From Alphaproteobacteria bacterium HGW-Alphaproteobacteria-7 (GTDB lineage Bacteria; Pseudomonadota; Alphaproteobacteria; Sphingomonadales; Sphingomonadaceae): a DNA stretch of 64,000 nt. The stretch lies in the NCBI GenBank assembly GCA_002842735.1, contig PHEB01000012.1, positions 1 through 64,000 of the forward strand, written 5' to 3'. Position numbers and translations under genes: made by a program. Positions 10,085 to 19,735 of the stretch are shown in pieces. The notes under the pieces are model-generated. The model ran no database searches. It was not told where the DNA came from and was given only the letters and a program-made list of their open reading frames with translations. Within the stretch, counting starts at the first letter, position 1. Each line of letters starts with the position of its first letter.

Positions 10085-10465
10085 ATGGAACGCGCAGAGT
10101 TCTTCTCAAGTCAGGCCGGGCGCACCATTGTTGCCCCGCGGCAGACCCGGGCCCGCTTCGGCATCGGAGACGTGGTGCGCCACCGCCTGTTCGCCTTTCG
10201 CGGCGTGGTGTTCGATATCGATCCGGTCTTTGCCAATAGCGAAGAATGGTATCAGTCGATCCCCGAGGATATCCGTCCGCGCCGCGATCAGCCGTTTTAT
10301 CACCTGCTCGCCGAAAACGAAGACTCCTCCTACGTTGCCTATGTCAGTCAGGGCAATCTGGTGGTGGATGCCGATGGTGGGCCGGTCGATCATCCCACGG
10401 TGCGCCAGCTGTTCGACAGCTTCAAGGACGGGCGCTACAAAATGCGCAGAGCCCTGACCCATTAG
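10085..10465 (+). CDS. hspQ: Heat shock protein HspQ (hemimethylated-DNA-binding YccV family)
   Basis: 126 aa from ATG 10085. The core RFGIGDVVRHRLFAFRGVVFD, followed by FDIDPVFANSEEWY and QPFYHLLAENED, is the family signature. HspQ is a small cytosolic protein; in Escherichia coli it binds hemimethylated DNA and acts as a specificity factor for Lon. The N-terminal 24 residues before the core are variable. It converges on the ABC permease gene with only 5 bp between their stops. The longer frame starting at 9725 reads through the tRNA and is not used. Confidence 0.9.
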   Translation: MERAEFFSSQAGRTIVAPRQTRARFGIGDVVRHRLFAFRGVVFDIDPVFANSEEWYQSIPEDIRPRRDQPFYHLLAENEDSSYVAYVSQGNLVVDADGGPVDHPTVRQLFDSFKDGRYKMRRALTH

Positions 10466-10470
10466 GAAGT

Positions 10471-11328
10471 TCAGCTTTTCAGCTTCCAGCCTGAACGCAG
10501 CAGCGCATAGGTACCCGCCGCCAGCCCCGCGTTGACCACCGCCAGACCCCCTGCAGCCGCGATTACAGTGGTGCTAGATCCCATGTCGGTGGCCCCCAGA
10601 AAGCCATAGCGGAAGCCCGAAATCACATAGAAAAACGGGTTCATCCGGCTCACCCACTGGAACGCGGGATCAAGGTTGTCGATCACATAAAACGTGCCCG
10701 ACAGCAGCGATAGCGGGGCGATGATGAAATTGGTAATCGCCGCATTGTGATCGAACTTTTCAGCCCAGATCGAGGTTGCCAGCCCCAGTGTCGCCAGCAA
10801 CAGCGACCCCATCAACCCGAACCACACCACCGCCCAGGGGTGCGCCATGCTGAGCGATACGCCCGGCCACAGCGCCATCGCCAAGGCAACGGTAAAGCCC
10901 ACCGCAATCGCGCGGGTGATTGCGGCGGCGATAATCCCGCTCATCAACTCGCCCGGCGAAAGCGGCGGCATCAACAGATCGATGATCGTCCCCTGCATCT
11001 TGCCCGCCAGCAGTGAAAAGCTGGAATTGGCGAAGGCATTCTGCATCATCGCCATCACAATCAGCCCCGGCGCGACGAAGCTCGCAAACGGCACGCCGAG
11101 CACTTCGCGTCCTTCGCGACCCAAAGCGACCGTAAAGATCGCCAGAAACAGCAGCGTGGTAAAGGCGGGTGCCCAGATCGTCTGCATCTGCACCTTGAGA
11201 AATCGCCGCACCTCCTTCATATAGAGGGCGAACAGACCCACGCGGTTGATCCCGGAAATCACCGGAACACCGCGAGGGGAAAACCGGGCGCTTCCACCGG
11301 TCTTGTCAGACAGGTTCTTTTCAGTCAC
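10471..11328 (-). CDS. ABC-2 type transporter permease
   Basis: About 285 aa with six predicted membrane segments in the ABC-2 permease pattern. It includes the conserved cytoplasmic loop KMQGTIIDLLMPPLSPGE and SGTFYVIDNLDP before the last helices. The nearest relatives export polysaccharide, drugs or unknown substrates through the inner membrane. No ATPase gene lies beside it, so the partner is elsewhere. The frame is open to 11427; I prefer GTG 11328 because a longer start would run into the gcrA promoter area. The start remains uncertain. Confidence 0.8.
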   Translation of the reverse strand: MTEKNLSDKTGGSARFSPRGVPVISGINRVGLFALYMKEVRRFLKVQMQTIWAPAFTTLLFLAIFTVALGREGREVLGVPFASFVAPGLIVMAMMQNAFANSSFSLLAGKMQGTIIDLLMPPLSPGELMSGIIAAAITRAIAVGFTVALAMALWPGVSLSMAHPWAVVWFGLMGSLLLATLGLATSIWAEKFDHNAAITNFIIAPLSLLSGTFYVIDNLDPAFQWVSRMNPFFYVISGFRYGFLGATDMGSSTTVIAAAGGLAVVNAGLAAGTYALLRSGWKLKS

Positions 11329-11444
11329 GGGAGCGGCGCGGAAAACGGGTTTAATGAAGCTGGTTCGGCCATGGCACATGGTGCCTAGGCTGCGCAGGGT
11401 TCCATGACAAGTATCCGCCGCAAGCACAGGAACAGGTAATACAT

Positions 11445-12155
11445 ATGAGCTGGACGGACGAGCGCATCGAGACGCTCAGAAAAATGTGGGAAGGCGGCGC
11501 CACCGCCAGCGAGATCGCCACCGAGCTTGGCGGGGTCAGCCGCAATGCTGTGATCGGCAAGGCGCATAGGTTGGGACTGAAAGCGCGCCCTTCCCCGGTG
11601 AAGGCCAACGACAAGAAGAAGGCCCCGGCCTCCAAGAAGCCTGTTGCCACGCCCACGCCCGCTGCCGCGCCGCGTTCCGAAACAACCGAGCGGTCGGCCG
11701 CAATCGCACCCCAGCGTGCACCGACCCGTCCCACGGCAGTCGCAGCGCGCAGCGACGTGGCCGAACAGAGCGGCCACACGGGGCCCTCTCAGCCGATTCC
11801 TAACCCGGCGTCCGATCTGCCCAAAATTGTTTCGGTCGGCCCCGGTGGCTTCCTGCGTCAGGGCCCCGGTGATCAGCAGCCCCCGATCCCACCTGCTCCG
11901 CCGCGCCGTCTGGTGCCAGCCAAGCCAAGCCCGGAAATCGCCGACAAGACCAGCCTGCTCGATCTGTCGGAAAAGGTCTGCCGCTGGCCGATGGGCCATC
12001 CCGGCGAACCTGATTTCCACTTCTGCGGCCAACAGGTGAACCCCGGTTTCCCCTATTGCGTGGAACATTGCGGCCGGGCCTATCAGGCGCAATTGCCGCG
12101 CGGCGTCCGTCGCCCGCCTCCGCCGCTGCCGTTTGGTGGCCCGCGCGTTCGGTAA
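11445..12155 (+). CDS. gcrA: Cell-cycle transcription regulator GcrA
   Basis: 236 aa. The N-terminus MSWTDERIETLRKMWEGGAT, followed by ASEIATELGGVSRNAVIGKAHR, is the GcrA HTH domain. A Pro/Ala-rich linker (about 50-160) follows. The C-terminal domain CRWPMGHPGEPDFHFCG ... GFPYCVEHC is the conserved sigma-70-interacting region with Cys/His residues. GcrA associates with sigma-70 holoenzyme and activates promoters carrying methylated GANTC in alphaproteobacteria. It diverges from the ABC permease gene. A SD-like AGGAACAGG lies 8 bp before the ATG. Confidence 0.95.
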   Translation: MSWTDERIETLRKMWEGGATASEIATELGGVSRNAVIGKAHRLGLKARPSPVKANDKKKAPASKKPVATPTPAAAPRSETTERSAAIAPQRAPTRPTAVAARSDVAEQSGHTGPSQPIPNPASDLPKIVSVGPGGFLRQGPGDQQPPIPPAPPRRLVPAKPSPEIADKTSLLDLSEKVCRWPMGHPGEPDFHFCGQQVNPGFPYCVEHCGRAYQAQLPRGVRRPPPPLPFGGPRVR

Positions 12156-12244
12156 TCGCAAGACTGGGGCAGGGTTGCGCATCGGGGATTCCCCCGCATC
12201 TGCCCTGCCCGCTATGGCTGATACGGGCCAAAGTGGGTGTTAAT

Positions 12245-13210
12245 ATGAACGCGATTATCGGTGTGTTGATAAAGGCGCTTACCATAGCGGGTGCCTTGAT
12301 CGCTCTGCCTGCGCCCGCCCATGCCGAACTGCCCGCGCCGGTGCGCGCGATGATTGATGCCGCCATCGCTACGGGTGATGAAAACAAGGTGCGCACAGTG
12401 GCCGAAATCGCCCGCGATACCTACCCGTCAGATGGGGATGAGATCACCGCCATCCTCGCCACTTTCGAAGCTGAAATGGCCGCGCGCAGGGTGGCCGAAG
12501 CCCAGGCCAAGGAAGATGCAATCCGCACTGCGGGGTTGTTCGATTACTGGAACGGCAAGGGCGAATTTGGCGGATTCCGCGCGACGGGCAATAGCAATAA
12601 CACCGGCCTTACTACCAGCCTGACAGTTGAACGCGCAGGCATAGACTGGCGGCACAAGCTGACCGGGCGGGCCGATTACCAACGCGCCAGCGGCGTAACC
12701 ACCCGCGAACAATTCCTTGGTCGCTACGAACCCAATTTCAATGTCTCTGAACGATTCTACATCTATGCGCTGGCGCAATATGAACGCGACCGCTTCCAAG
12801 GCTTTTCCGGGCGTTATGCCGTCTCAGGCGGTATCGGTTATCAAGCCCTGAAGAAAGACGACATCCAGCTTTCCATGAAAGCTGGCCCGGCCTACCGCGT
12901 CATCGAATTTGTCGACGGACGCAGCGAAAGCCGGATTGCAGGACTTGTGGGCATCGACTTTGACTGGGACATTACCGACCGGCTCAAGCTGACCCAAGAT
13001 ACCAATGCTGTCGCCGAAACGGGTGGCTCTGCGATCGCGATCATCGATTCGCGAAACACCAGCATCGATCTGACCACTGGCCTCAATGCAAAGTTAAACA
13101 GCAGCCTGTCGGCGCGGCTTTCTTATGCCATCGAGTACAACAGCAACCCCCCGCCCGGTGCCGTGCAGACCGATACGTTGAGCCGGATGACACTGATCTA
13201 CGATTTCTGA
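12245..13210 (+). CDS. DUF481-family outer-membrane protein
   Basis: 321 aa from ATG 12245 (the frame extends upstream, but this ATG leads directly into a signal peptide cleaved after APAHA). Residues about 25-100 are helical, then from FGGFRATGNSNNTGL onward alternating beta strands end in LIYDF, a C-terminal Phe typical of outer-membrane barrels. DUF481 (YdiY-like) proteins are salt-induced porin-like proteins of unknown substrate. It converges with the methyltransferase gene; their 3' ends overlap by 13 bp. Confidence 0.85.
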   Translation: MNAIIGVLIKALTIAGALIALPAPAHAELPAPVRAMIDAAIATGDENKVRTVAEIARDTYPSDGDEITAILATFEAEMAARRVAEAQAKEDAIRTAGLFDYWNGKGEFGGFRATGNSNNTGLTTSLTVERAGIDWRHKLTGRADYQRASGVTTREQFLGRYEPNFNVSERFYIYALAQYERDRFQGFSGRYAVSGGIGYQALKKDDIQLSMKAGPAYRVIEFVDGRSESRIAGLVGIDFDWDITDRLKLTQDTNAVAETGGSAIAIIDSRNTSIDLTTGLNAKLNSSLSARLSYAIEYNSNPPPGAVQTDTLSRMTLIYDF

Positions 13211-13878
13211 GCAAACCAGATGACGTGATGCGCGCCCTTGTTGTTGGGGCGCGAACGCACGTTCCACTCGATCACGGTGAGGCCGGTGTCGTATAACCGC
13301 TTGCGGAATGCGGGATCGGGCGCAGCTGACCACACGGCCAGAATACCGCCGGGCGCAAGCGCATCGCGCGCCTTGGCAAGACCCGTGCGCGAATAGAGCC
13401 GGTTATTCGCATCGCGCACCAGCCCATCGGGGCCATTGTCGACATCAAGCAGGATCGCATCAAACTTGGCCGAGGTGCCGTCATTGGCATCATCGATCAG
13501 CGCCGCAACATCGCAGATCCTGAGATCGAGGCGCGGGTCTGACAGGCTATCGCCGGTCAGTTCGGCCATCGGCCCTTTGGCCCAATCGATGATCGCCTCG
13601 GCGATTTCGGCAATGATGATCTGCGCCTTGTCCCCCAACCGCGCGCGTGCTGCGCGGTAGGTGAAGCCCATGCCATAACCGCCGATCAGGATGCGCGCAT
13701 TGGCTTTGCCGAGCCGGTCGATGGTGAGTTCGGCAAGCTGTTCTTCCGAAAAGCGCATCCGCGAGCTCATCAGCTCGTTACGCCCCATCACGATCATGAA
13801 GTGGCCAGCATGCGTATAGAGTTCGAGCAATTCGCCATCGGCAATCTGTGCGCTGGCGAGGTGTTCGCGTTTGAGCAT
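13198..13878 (-). CDS. Spermidine-synthase-like SAM methyltransferase
   Basis: 226 aa. The Rossmann core shows motif I ARILIGGYGMGFTYRAA, then IIIAEIAEAIIDWAKG (acidic loop after beta2) and DAILLDVDNGPDGL (motif II). The fold matches spermidine-synthase-like proteins annotated as spermine/spermidine synthase or class I methyltransferases. The usual polyamine-binding gatekeeper region could not be verified, so a true aminopropyltransferase role is unproven. It sits downstream of pnp in the same direction, but a strong terminator lies between. Confidence 0.75.
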   Translation of the reverse strand: MLKREHLASAQIADGELLELYTHAGHFMIVMGRNELMSSRMRFSEEQLAELTIDRLGKANARILIGGYGMGFTYRAARARLGDKAQIIIAEIAEAIIDWAKGPMAELTGDSLSDPRLDLRICDVAALIDDANDGTSAKFDAILLDVDNGPDGLVRDANNRLYSRTGLAKARDALAPGGILAVWSAAPDPAFRKRLYDTGLTVIEWNVRSRPNNKGAHHVIWFAQKS

Positions 13879-13898
13879 CGTCAGACATCCCTTTCAAC

Positions 13899-13929
13899 AA
13901 AAAGGCCGCCCGGATCGCTCCGGGCGGCC
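13899..13929 (-). terminator. Rho-independent terminator after pnp
   Basis: GC-rich hairpin with 11-bp arms GGCCGCCCGGA/TCCGGGCGGCC at 13904-13929, followed on the minus strand by a T5 run (plus-strand A run at 13899-13903). It lies just after the pnp stop codon. Confidence 0.9.
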
Positions 13930-13955
13930 CCAATTGTTACCCTCAAATAAGACGA

Positions 13956-16253
13956 TCAGTCCTTGAGGAAGTCGGGCAGACCGGCCGGCCCGCTGTCCTG
14001 ATCACGGCCACCGCGATCACCGCCGCCGCTGCGACCACGGCCCCCCCGATCACTGCCGCGATCACCTCTGGGTCCGCGCCGGTCGTTACCGCGATCGCCG
14101 CCCCGGCCGCCTTCACGCGGCTCACGCGGTTCGCGCGGCGGGCGGGTGTCTTCGAGCTCTGCACCAGTTTCCTGATCGACCACCCGCATCGACAGGCGCA
14201 CCTTGCCGCGCTGGTCGATTTCGAGCACCTTGACCTTCACGTCCATGCCTTCGGAAACGACATCGGTGGGCTTTTCCACCCGCTCGTTGCGCATTTCCGA
14301 AACGTGGACGAGGCCATCCTTGCCGCCCATGAAGTTCACGAACGCGCCGAAATCGACGATGTTCACGACCTTGCCGTTGTAGATCTTGCCAACTTCGGCT
14401 TCCTCGACAATGCCGAGGATCCACTTCTTGGCGGCTTCGATTTCATCAACGTTACTCGACGAGATCTTGATCACGCCTTCATCGTCGATATCGACCTTGG
14501 CGCCGGTTTCAGCCACGATTTCGCGGATCACCTTGCCGCCGGTGCCGATGATGTCGCGGATCTTCGACTTGTCGATCTGGATCGTTTCGATGCGCGGCGC
14601 GTGCTTGCTGACTTCGGTGCGGGCAGAGCCCAGCGCCTTGGTCATTTCGCCCAGGATGTGCGCACGGCCAGCCTTGGCCTGTTCCAATGCCTTGGCCATG
14701 ATTTCCTGCGTGATGCCGGCAATCTTGATGTCCATCTGCATGGTGGTGATACCGTTTTCGGTGCCAGCAACCTTGAAGTCCATGTCGCCCAGGTGATCTT
14801 CATCACCCAGAATGTCGGACAGGACGGCGAATTCATCACCTTCCAGGATCAGGCCCATTGCGATGCCCGAAACAGGCGCCTTCACCGGCACGCCGGCATC
14901 CATCATCGACAGACACCCGCCGCACACCGTCGCCATCGAGGACGAGCCGTTGGACTCGGTGATGTCCGACAATACGCGGATGGTATAGGGGAAGTCTTCC
15001 TTTGACGGCAGGATCGGGTTGAGCGCACGCCACGCCAGCTTGCCGTGGCCGATTTCGCGGCGGTTTGAACCACCGAAACGGCCCACTTCGCCGACCGAAT
15101 AGGGCGGGAAGTTATAGTGAAGCATGAAGCTCGAATAGCTGAGGCCTTCGAGCCCGTCGATCATCTGCTCGGCATCCTTGGTGCCCAGCGTGGTGGTGCA
15201 GATCGCCTGCGTTTCACCGCGAGTGAACAGCGACGAACCATGCGTGCGCGGCAGGAAGCCAACGATTGCTTCGATCGGGCGAACCTGATCAAGCTTGCGT
15301 CCGTCGATCCGCTGGCCATCCTTGAGGATCGCCCCGCGCACGATTTCGGCTTCGAGCTTCTTCATCACCTTGCTGGCGACGTTCTGGGTCTGCCCGCCTT
15401 CATCGGCGAAAGCGGCCTTGGCCTTGGCGCGTGCTTCGTTGAGAAGGTTCGAACGCGCCGATTTATCAGTGACCTTGTAAGCCGCTGCGATATCAGCGCC
15501 GACCAGATCCTTAAGCTTGGCCTTGATGTCGGCGGTATTATCCGAGGTGTCGATCACCCACGGTTCCTTCGCCGCCTGTTCAGCCAGATCGACGATCGCG
15601 CCGATGACCTTGCGGCATTCGTCATGCGCAAACATCACCGCGCCGAGCATTTCTTCCTCGGTCAGTTCCTTGGCTTCGGATTCGACCATCATCACTGCGC
15701 TATCCGTGGCAGCAACCACCAGATCGAGCCGGCCTTCAGCCAGCGCACGATCCTGCTTGGGATTGAGGACATATTCGCCATCAATATAACCCACGCGGCA
15801 AGCGCCAATCGGGCCCATGAACGGCAGGCCCGAAATGGTCAGCGCAGCCGAAGCGGCGACCATCGCGACCATATCGGGATCAGTTTCGCCATCAAACGAA
15901 AGAACTTGACAAATCACGTTGATTTCGTTGTAGAAATCTTCTGGAAACAGCGGGCGGATCGGACGGTCGATCAGGCGGGAAACCAGCGTTTCCTTTTCGG
16001 TCGCGCCGCGTTCACGCTTGAAGAAGCCACCTGGGATGCGCCCGGCGGCTGAGAATTTTTCCTGATAGTGGACGGTGAGCGGGAAGAAATCCTGCCCTTC
16101 CCGAACGCTCTTGGCGGCGGTCACGGCGCACAGCACCACGGTTTCGCCATAGGTGGCCAGCACTGCGCCATCGGCCTGACGGGCAACGTGCCCGGTTTCC
16201 AGAGTGAGGGTTTTGCCGCCCCATTCCAGCGATACGGTTTTCGTGTCGAACAT
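13956..16253 (-). CDS. pnp: Polyribonucleotide nucleotidyltransferase (PNPase)
   Basis: 765 aa; phosphorolytic 3'-5' exoribonuclease of the degradosome. It has two RNase PH domains (1-230 and about 310-540), with [22 protein letters not shown] and [22 protein letters not shown] in the second. A KH domain follows near 555-610 ([20 protein letters not shown]), then an S1 domain near 625-690 ([20 protein letters not shown]). After residue about 710 comes an unusual low-complexity Arg/Gly-rich tail (repeated GDRG and RGG) ending GLPDFLKD. It lies downstream of rpsO, the classical order. Confidence 0.98.
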   Translation of the reverse strand: MFDTKTVSLEWGGKTLTLETGHVARQADGAVLATYGETVVLCAVTAAKSVREGQDFFPLTVHYQEKFSAAGRIPGGFFKRERGATEKETLVSRLIDRPIRPLFPEDFYNEINVICQVLSFDGETDPDMVAMVAASAALTISGLPFMGPIGACRVGYIDGEYVLNPKQDRALAEGRLDLVVAATDSAVMMVESEAKELTEEEMLGAVMFAHDECRKVIGAIVDLAEQAAKEPWVIDTSDNTADIKAKLKDLVGADIAAAYKVTDKSARSNLLNEARAKAKAAFADEGGQTQNVASKVMKKLEAEIVRGAILKDGQRIDGRKLDQVRPIEAIVGFLPRTHGSSLFTRGETQAICTTTLGTKDAEQMIDGLEGLSYSSFMLHYNFPPYSVGEVGRFGGSNRREIGHGKLAWRALNPILPSKEDFPYTIRVLSDITESNGSSSMATVCGGCLSMMDAGVPVKAPVSGIAMGLILEGDEFAVLSDILGDEDHLGDMDFKVAGTENGITTMQMDIKIAGITQEIMAKALEQAKAGRAHILGEMTKALGSARTEVSKHAPRIETIQIDKSKIRDIIGTGGKVIREIVAETGAKVDIDDEGVIKISSSNVDEIEAAKKWILGIVEEAEVGKIYNGKVVNIVDFGAFVNFMGGKDGLVHVSEMRNERVEKPTDVVSEGMDVKVKVLEIDQRGKVRLSMRVVDQETGAELEDTRPPREPREPREGGRGGDRGNDRRGPRGDRGSDRGGRGRSGGGDRGGRDQDSGPAGLPDFLKD

Positions 16254-16385
16254 TGATTTTCCTTCTGACCCGCGGTCGCCCTATTGCGTGCGGGGCCTCA
16301 TGTGCCGGGGAAAAGACCGTCCCGGTCCGGTGTGGGGCGCTTTGACCCCAAGGCGGGCAGACCGGATGTCTGCTTGCCCCATAAG

Positions 16386-16411
16386 CAAAAAAGGCGGCCC
16401 GTTGAGCCGCC
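16386..16411 (-). terminator. Terminator after rpsO
   Basis: Hairpin GGCGGC-loop-GCCGCC at 16393-16411 followed on the minus strand by a run of T residues (16386-16392). It lies 15 bp after the rpsO stop, ahead of pnp, so pnp probably has its own promoter or receives partial read-through. Confidence 0.88.
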
Positions 16412-16425
16412 TTTTCGCAAAACTC

Positions 16426-16695
16426 TTATTTCCGCAGGCCCAGCTTCTGGATCAGAGCATTATACCGCTCCACATCCTTTTTCTTGAGGTAGGCCAGCAG
16501 CGTGCGACGCTTGTTGACCATCATCAACAGGCCGCGACGCGAATGGTTGTCCTTGTGGTGGCCCTTGAAGTGTTCAGTGAGGTTGCGGATGCGCTGCGTG
16601 AGGATCGCAACCTGAACTTCGGGGCTGCCCGTATCCTTGGGATCACGAGCGTTATCAGCAATGATTACTTGTTTGGCTTCGGCGGTCACCGACAT
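16426..16695 (-). CDS. rpsO: 30S ribosomal protein S15
   Basis: 89 aa, the exact family length. The conserved stretch [20 protein letters not shown] and [19 protein letters not shown] is textbook S15, ending [11 protein letters not shown]15 binds 16S rRNA helices 20-22 early in 30S assembly. It lies 12 bp downstream of truB and upstream of pnp. In enteric bacteria S15 represses its own mRNA, but no such structure was checked here. Confidence 0.98.
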   Translation of the reverse strand: MSVTAEAKQVIIADNARDPKDTGSPEVQVAILTQRIRNLTEHFKGHHKDNHSRRGLLMMVNKRRTLLAYLKKKDVERYNALIQKLGLRK

Positions 16696-16707
16696 AGGTT
16701 TTCTCTC

Positions 16708-17652
16708 TTACTCAGCGACATCGGGAAGGTTAAAACCCCGCACGACCGTGGCCATGCCATCCGTGATTTCCATCAGCGCGACCGGGACAGCGCCCAGTTT
16801 CGCCAGATAAAGCCCGGATGATTGGGGCATGTCAGACAATACCCGGCCCTGACGGACCGCCTGCGCGCTTGTCTGATCGAGGTGGAGGGCCGGGATGTCG
16901 TCCAGCCCTGCCTCTAACGGCAGGATCAGGTTTTCTAATGCGCGGCGCTTAGCGGATTCCTCCAGCAAGTCCAGCGAAATCGCTTGGGCCTCGGTGAACG
17001 GCCCAGCCTTGGTGCGGCGCAGGTAGGTGACATGACCGCAGGTGCCAAGCGCGCTGGCAATATCGCGCGCGAGGCTGCGGATATAGGTGCCTTTGGACAC
17101 GTGGGCGACAAGGGTGATGTCTTGCACAATATCGTCACCATGACCTTCGCCGGAATGACAGATAGTGAGCGAATGGATCGTCACCGCCCTCGCCTTCAAT
17201 TCCACCGCCTCGCCCGCCCGGGCCCGGTCATAGGCGCGCTGGCCATCGACCTTCAGCGCGGAATAGGCCGGCGGCACCTGTTCGATCGGCCCGGTAAAGC
17301 GCGGCAGTATCGCTTCTATCTCAGCCAGCGTCGGACAGTGATCGCTGGTCGCCACCACCTCACCTTCGGTATCAAGCGTTGCGGTTTCAGCCCCAAACTG
17401 CACGGTGAATTCGTAGATCTTGCTGGCATCCAGCATCCGTCCGGCCAGCTTGGTTGCCTCTCCCAGCGCGATTGGTAGCACGCCTTCGGCCAGCGGATCG
17501 AGCGTGCCGCCATGCCCCACCTTGGTCTTGGCATGGCCCCCCTGCCGTAGCACGCGCTTGACCGCGCTAACGCCTTGGGTGCTGCCCAACCCGCGCGGCT
17601 TGTCGAGGATCAGCCAGCCAGACAGCGGCACGGGTTTAACGGCGTCGTTCAC
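16708..17652 (-). CDS. truB: tRNA pseudouridine-55 synthase TruB
   Basis: 314 aa. GWLILDKPRGLGSTQ at the N-terminus and KVGHGGTLDPLAEGVLPIALG contain the catalytic Asp motif (GTLDP). QVPPAYSALKVDGQRAYDRAR and GTYIRSLARDIASALG are the other conserved blocks. It makes pseudouridine 55 in the T loop of tRNAs. It heads the truB-rpsO unit of the translation cluster. Confidence 0.97.
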   Translation of the reverse strand: MNDAVKPVPLSGWLILDKPRGLGSTQGVSAVKRVLRQGGHAKTKVGHGGTLDPLAEGVLPIALGEATKLAGRMLDASKIYEFTVQFGAETATLDTEGEVVATSDHCPTLAEIEAILPRFTGPIEQVPPAYSALKVDGQRAYDRARAGEAVELKARAVTIHSLTICHSGEGHGDDIVQDITLVAHVSKGTYIRSLARDIASALGTCGHVTYLRRTKAGPFTEAQAISLDLLEESAKRRALENLILPLEAGLDDIPALHLDQTSAQAVRQGRVLSDMPQSSGLYLAKLGAVPVALMEITDGMATVVRGFNLPDVAE

Positions 17653-17708
17653 CCTACCCCCTTAACCATGCCGCGCCCATAACGCCACGCCGTGCGCCCG
17701 CGCACCGA

Positions 17709-18434
17709 TCAGGCAATCAGCGCCGCAATCGCGTCTGCCAGGCTCAGATAAAGGCTCATCGCTGCGCCGACTGGCGGCATCAGCACCTGGCTAAGCCAAC
17801 CCGTTCCGAACACCCAGCTTGCTGCGATCAGGATCAACAGCAGCGCCATGCCAATGCCTTGCAACTTTTCCCACCCCGCCTGCAACCGCGCTGGCAACAG
17901 CCCGCCGACAATGTGCGATCCATCAAATGGCGGGATCGGCAACAGGTTGAACAGACCGAGGAAGATGTTGATGAGGATGAAGTAAAATAACCCGGTGGCA
18001 AGCCACTGCGTCTCTCCCAGACGATTGACCAGCAGCGCCGCACCGTCGCCCACATCGCCGCCCATGCCAACGCCCGACGGCATCGCCAGCCCCAGCAACA
18101 CTGCGCCCACAGCTGCGAGCACGAAATTGCTCCCCGGCCCGGCGGCGGCCACCGCCATCATCCCGAACCGCGGATTGCTGAGCCGCCATTTGTTGACCGG
18201 CACCGGCTTGGCCCAGCCAAACACCGGCCCGCCCAGCAGCGCCAGCGCGCCCGGCACCAACAGCGTGCCGACCGGATCGACATGCCTGATCGGATTGAGC
18301 GTCAACCGCCCGCGATCCGACGCGGTGGTATCGCCGAGCAATTTGGCGGCATAACCATGCGCGACCTCGTGAAACACGATGGCAATGACAAGCGCCGGGA
18401 TCAGCACCAGCGCAAGGGAGAGGGTTTGGGTCAT
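17709..18434 (-). CDS. Site-2-type membrane zinc protease (peptidase M50)
   Basis: 241 aa from ATG 18434 (54 upstream in-frame residues lack membrane character and are not used). HEVAHG in the first helix is the zinc HExxH motif, and NLLPIPPFDGSHI in a late helix supplies the third ligand Asp. Five or six membrane helices are predicted. It lacks the PDZ domain of RseP, matching the small rhomboid-like/YwhC subgroup of M50 proteases, whose substrates are mostly unknown. It lies between truB and tdk in the same direction. Confidence 0.88.
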   Translation of the reverse strand: MTQTLSLALVLIPALVIAIVFHEVAHGYAAKLLGDTTASDRGRLTLNPIRHVDPVGTLLVPGALALLGGPVFGWAKPVPVNKWRLSNPRFGMMAVAAAGPGSNFVLAAVGAVLLGLAMPSGVGMGGDVGDGAALLVNRLGETQWLATGLFYFILINIFLGLFNLLPIPPFDGSHIVGGLLPARLQAGWEKLQGIGMALLLILIAASWVFGTGWLSQVLMPPVGAAMSLYLSLADAIAALIA

Positions 18435-18486
18435 CGCCGCAGCATGTAGGGTGCAGCCCGGCGAAAGCCAGAGGCGCAGGGCACAA

Positions 18487-19062
18487 TCACCCGGCCAACG
18501 CCTGCGAAAAATGTTTGCGGCACAGCGCGACATAGCGATCATTGCCGCCGATTTCGGTCTGCTGGCCCTGCCGCACGGCTTTTCCGCTGGCATCAACCCG
18601 CAGGTTCATCGTCGCCTTGCGGCCGCAGTGACACACCGCTTTCAGTTCCACCAGCGCATCCGCAATCCCCAGCAGCACCGCCGAACCGGGGAACAATTCG
18701 CCCTGAAAATCGGTGCGCAACCCATAACACAGCACCGGCACCCCAGCCCCATCCGCCAGCCGTGCAAGCTGCCACACCTGTTTGGGGTCAAGGAACTGTG
18801 CCTCGTCCACCAACACGCAATCGAGCGGCGTGGCAGCATGGGCAGCGGCAACCTCTGCCCACAGATCAGTATCGGGATGGAACCGCTGCGCCGCGCTTTC
18901 CAGCCCGATGCGGCTGCGCACCATGCCCCCCGACCGACTATCAAGCGCGGCGGTCCACAACATCGTGCGCATCCCGCGTTCACGGTAATTGAAATCCGCC
19001 TGCAACAGGTGCGATGATTTGCCCGCGTTCATGCTGGCGTAGTAGAAGTATAGCTTGGCCAT
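18487..19062 (-). CDS. tdk: Thymidine kinase
   Basis: 191 aa. The P-loop ASMNAGKSSHLL lies near residue 10, the Walker B-like CVLVDEAQFL near 85, and TDFQGELFPGS in the middle. A C-terminal zinc site is visible (CHCGRKA ... CRKHF), with the lasso region between. It phosphorylates thymidine for salvage. Length and motifs match type II (bacterial) Tdk. It is divergent from the yceI-like gene. Confidence 0.96.
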   Translation of the reverse strand: MAKLYFYYASMNAGKSSHLLQADFNYRERGMRTMLWTAALDSRSGGMVRSRIGLESAAQRFHPDTDLWAEVAAAHAATPLDCVLVDEAQFLDPKQVWQLARLADGAGVPVLCYGLRTDFQGELFPGSAVLLGIADALVELKAVCHCGRKATMNLRVDASGKAVRQGQQTEIGGNDRYVALCRKHFSQALAG

Positions 19063-19143
19063 CGCACCAGCCTAACGATTCGTCGCGCGCGCGGCGAGAT
19101 AGGGCTTGGACCTTTTGCCCGGTTGAGGCGTATAAGCAGCATA

Positions 19144-19725
19144 ATGAGCAAACCAGCCGCCCTTGTTCGGATGATCCTGCTGCCGCTGCTGGCAGTCTTT
19201 GCGATTGCGAATATCGGCGCGCCGCAGCGCTACACGCTTGATGCCAGCGCCAGCAATGTATCGGCCAAGGTTCCGTTCTTCGGGATCGCCAGCAAAACCG
19301 CACGCTTTCCCCAAATGCAGGGTGCAGTCACGATTGTTCCCGGCGCGCCCGAACGCGCGGTGATTGACGTGACGTTTGATGCCACCGCCATCGAAGCGCC
19401 GGACGAGGTAACGCTCGCCCGGCTGCGCGGGGAAAAATTCTTCTGGGTCGAAAAATATCCGACCGTGCACTTCGTTGGCCGATCGTTGAAACTGACCAGC
19501 CCGACGCGCGGCACGGTTTCAGGCGAATTGACCGCGCGCGGAGTGACCAAGCCGCAGACGCTAACCGTCACCTTCGATGCCGACCCGCTGACGCAGGTGG
19601 GCCAGCCGGTCAGCTTCACCGGCACCACCACGATTGACCGGCGGCAATATGGAATGAAATCCTATCAGCTGATCGTCGGCAACAAGGTGGACATCATGCT
19701 GAAGGCTCGGATGTTACCGCGTTAG
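19144..19725 (+). CDS. YceI-family periplasmic lipid-binding-like protein
   Basis: 193 aa from ATG 19144 (a start seven codons earlier is possible). A signal peptide (LLPLLAVFAIANIGA) precedes YTLDASASNVSAKVPFFG. The later blocks KFFWVEKYPTVHFVG and SFTGTTTIDRRQYGM are YceI-family strands. YceI proteins are periplasmic beta barrels that bind isoprenoid-type lipids. This gene interrupts the otherwise minus-strand translation cluster. Confidence 0.85.
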   Translation: MSKPAALVRMILLPLLAVFAIANIGAPQRYTLDASASNVSAKVPFFGIASKTARFPQMQGAVTIVPGAPERAVIDVTFDATAIEAPDEVTLARLRGEKFFWVEKYPTVHFVGRSLKLTSPTRGTVSGELTARGVTKPQTLTVTFDADPLTQVGQPVSFTGTTTIDRRQYGMKSYQLIVGNKVDIMLKARMLPR

Positions 19726-19735
19726 GGGCGGGGAT

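Noticed and set aside
11329..11427. Longer N-terminus for the ABC permease
   Set aside because: It would run to within 17 bp of gcrA and shows no membrane or family features.
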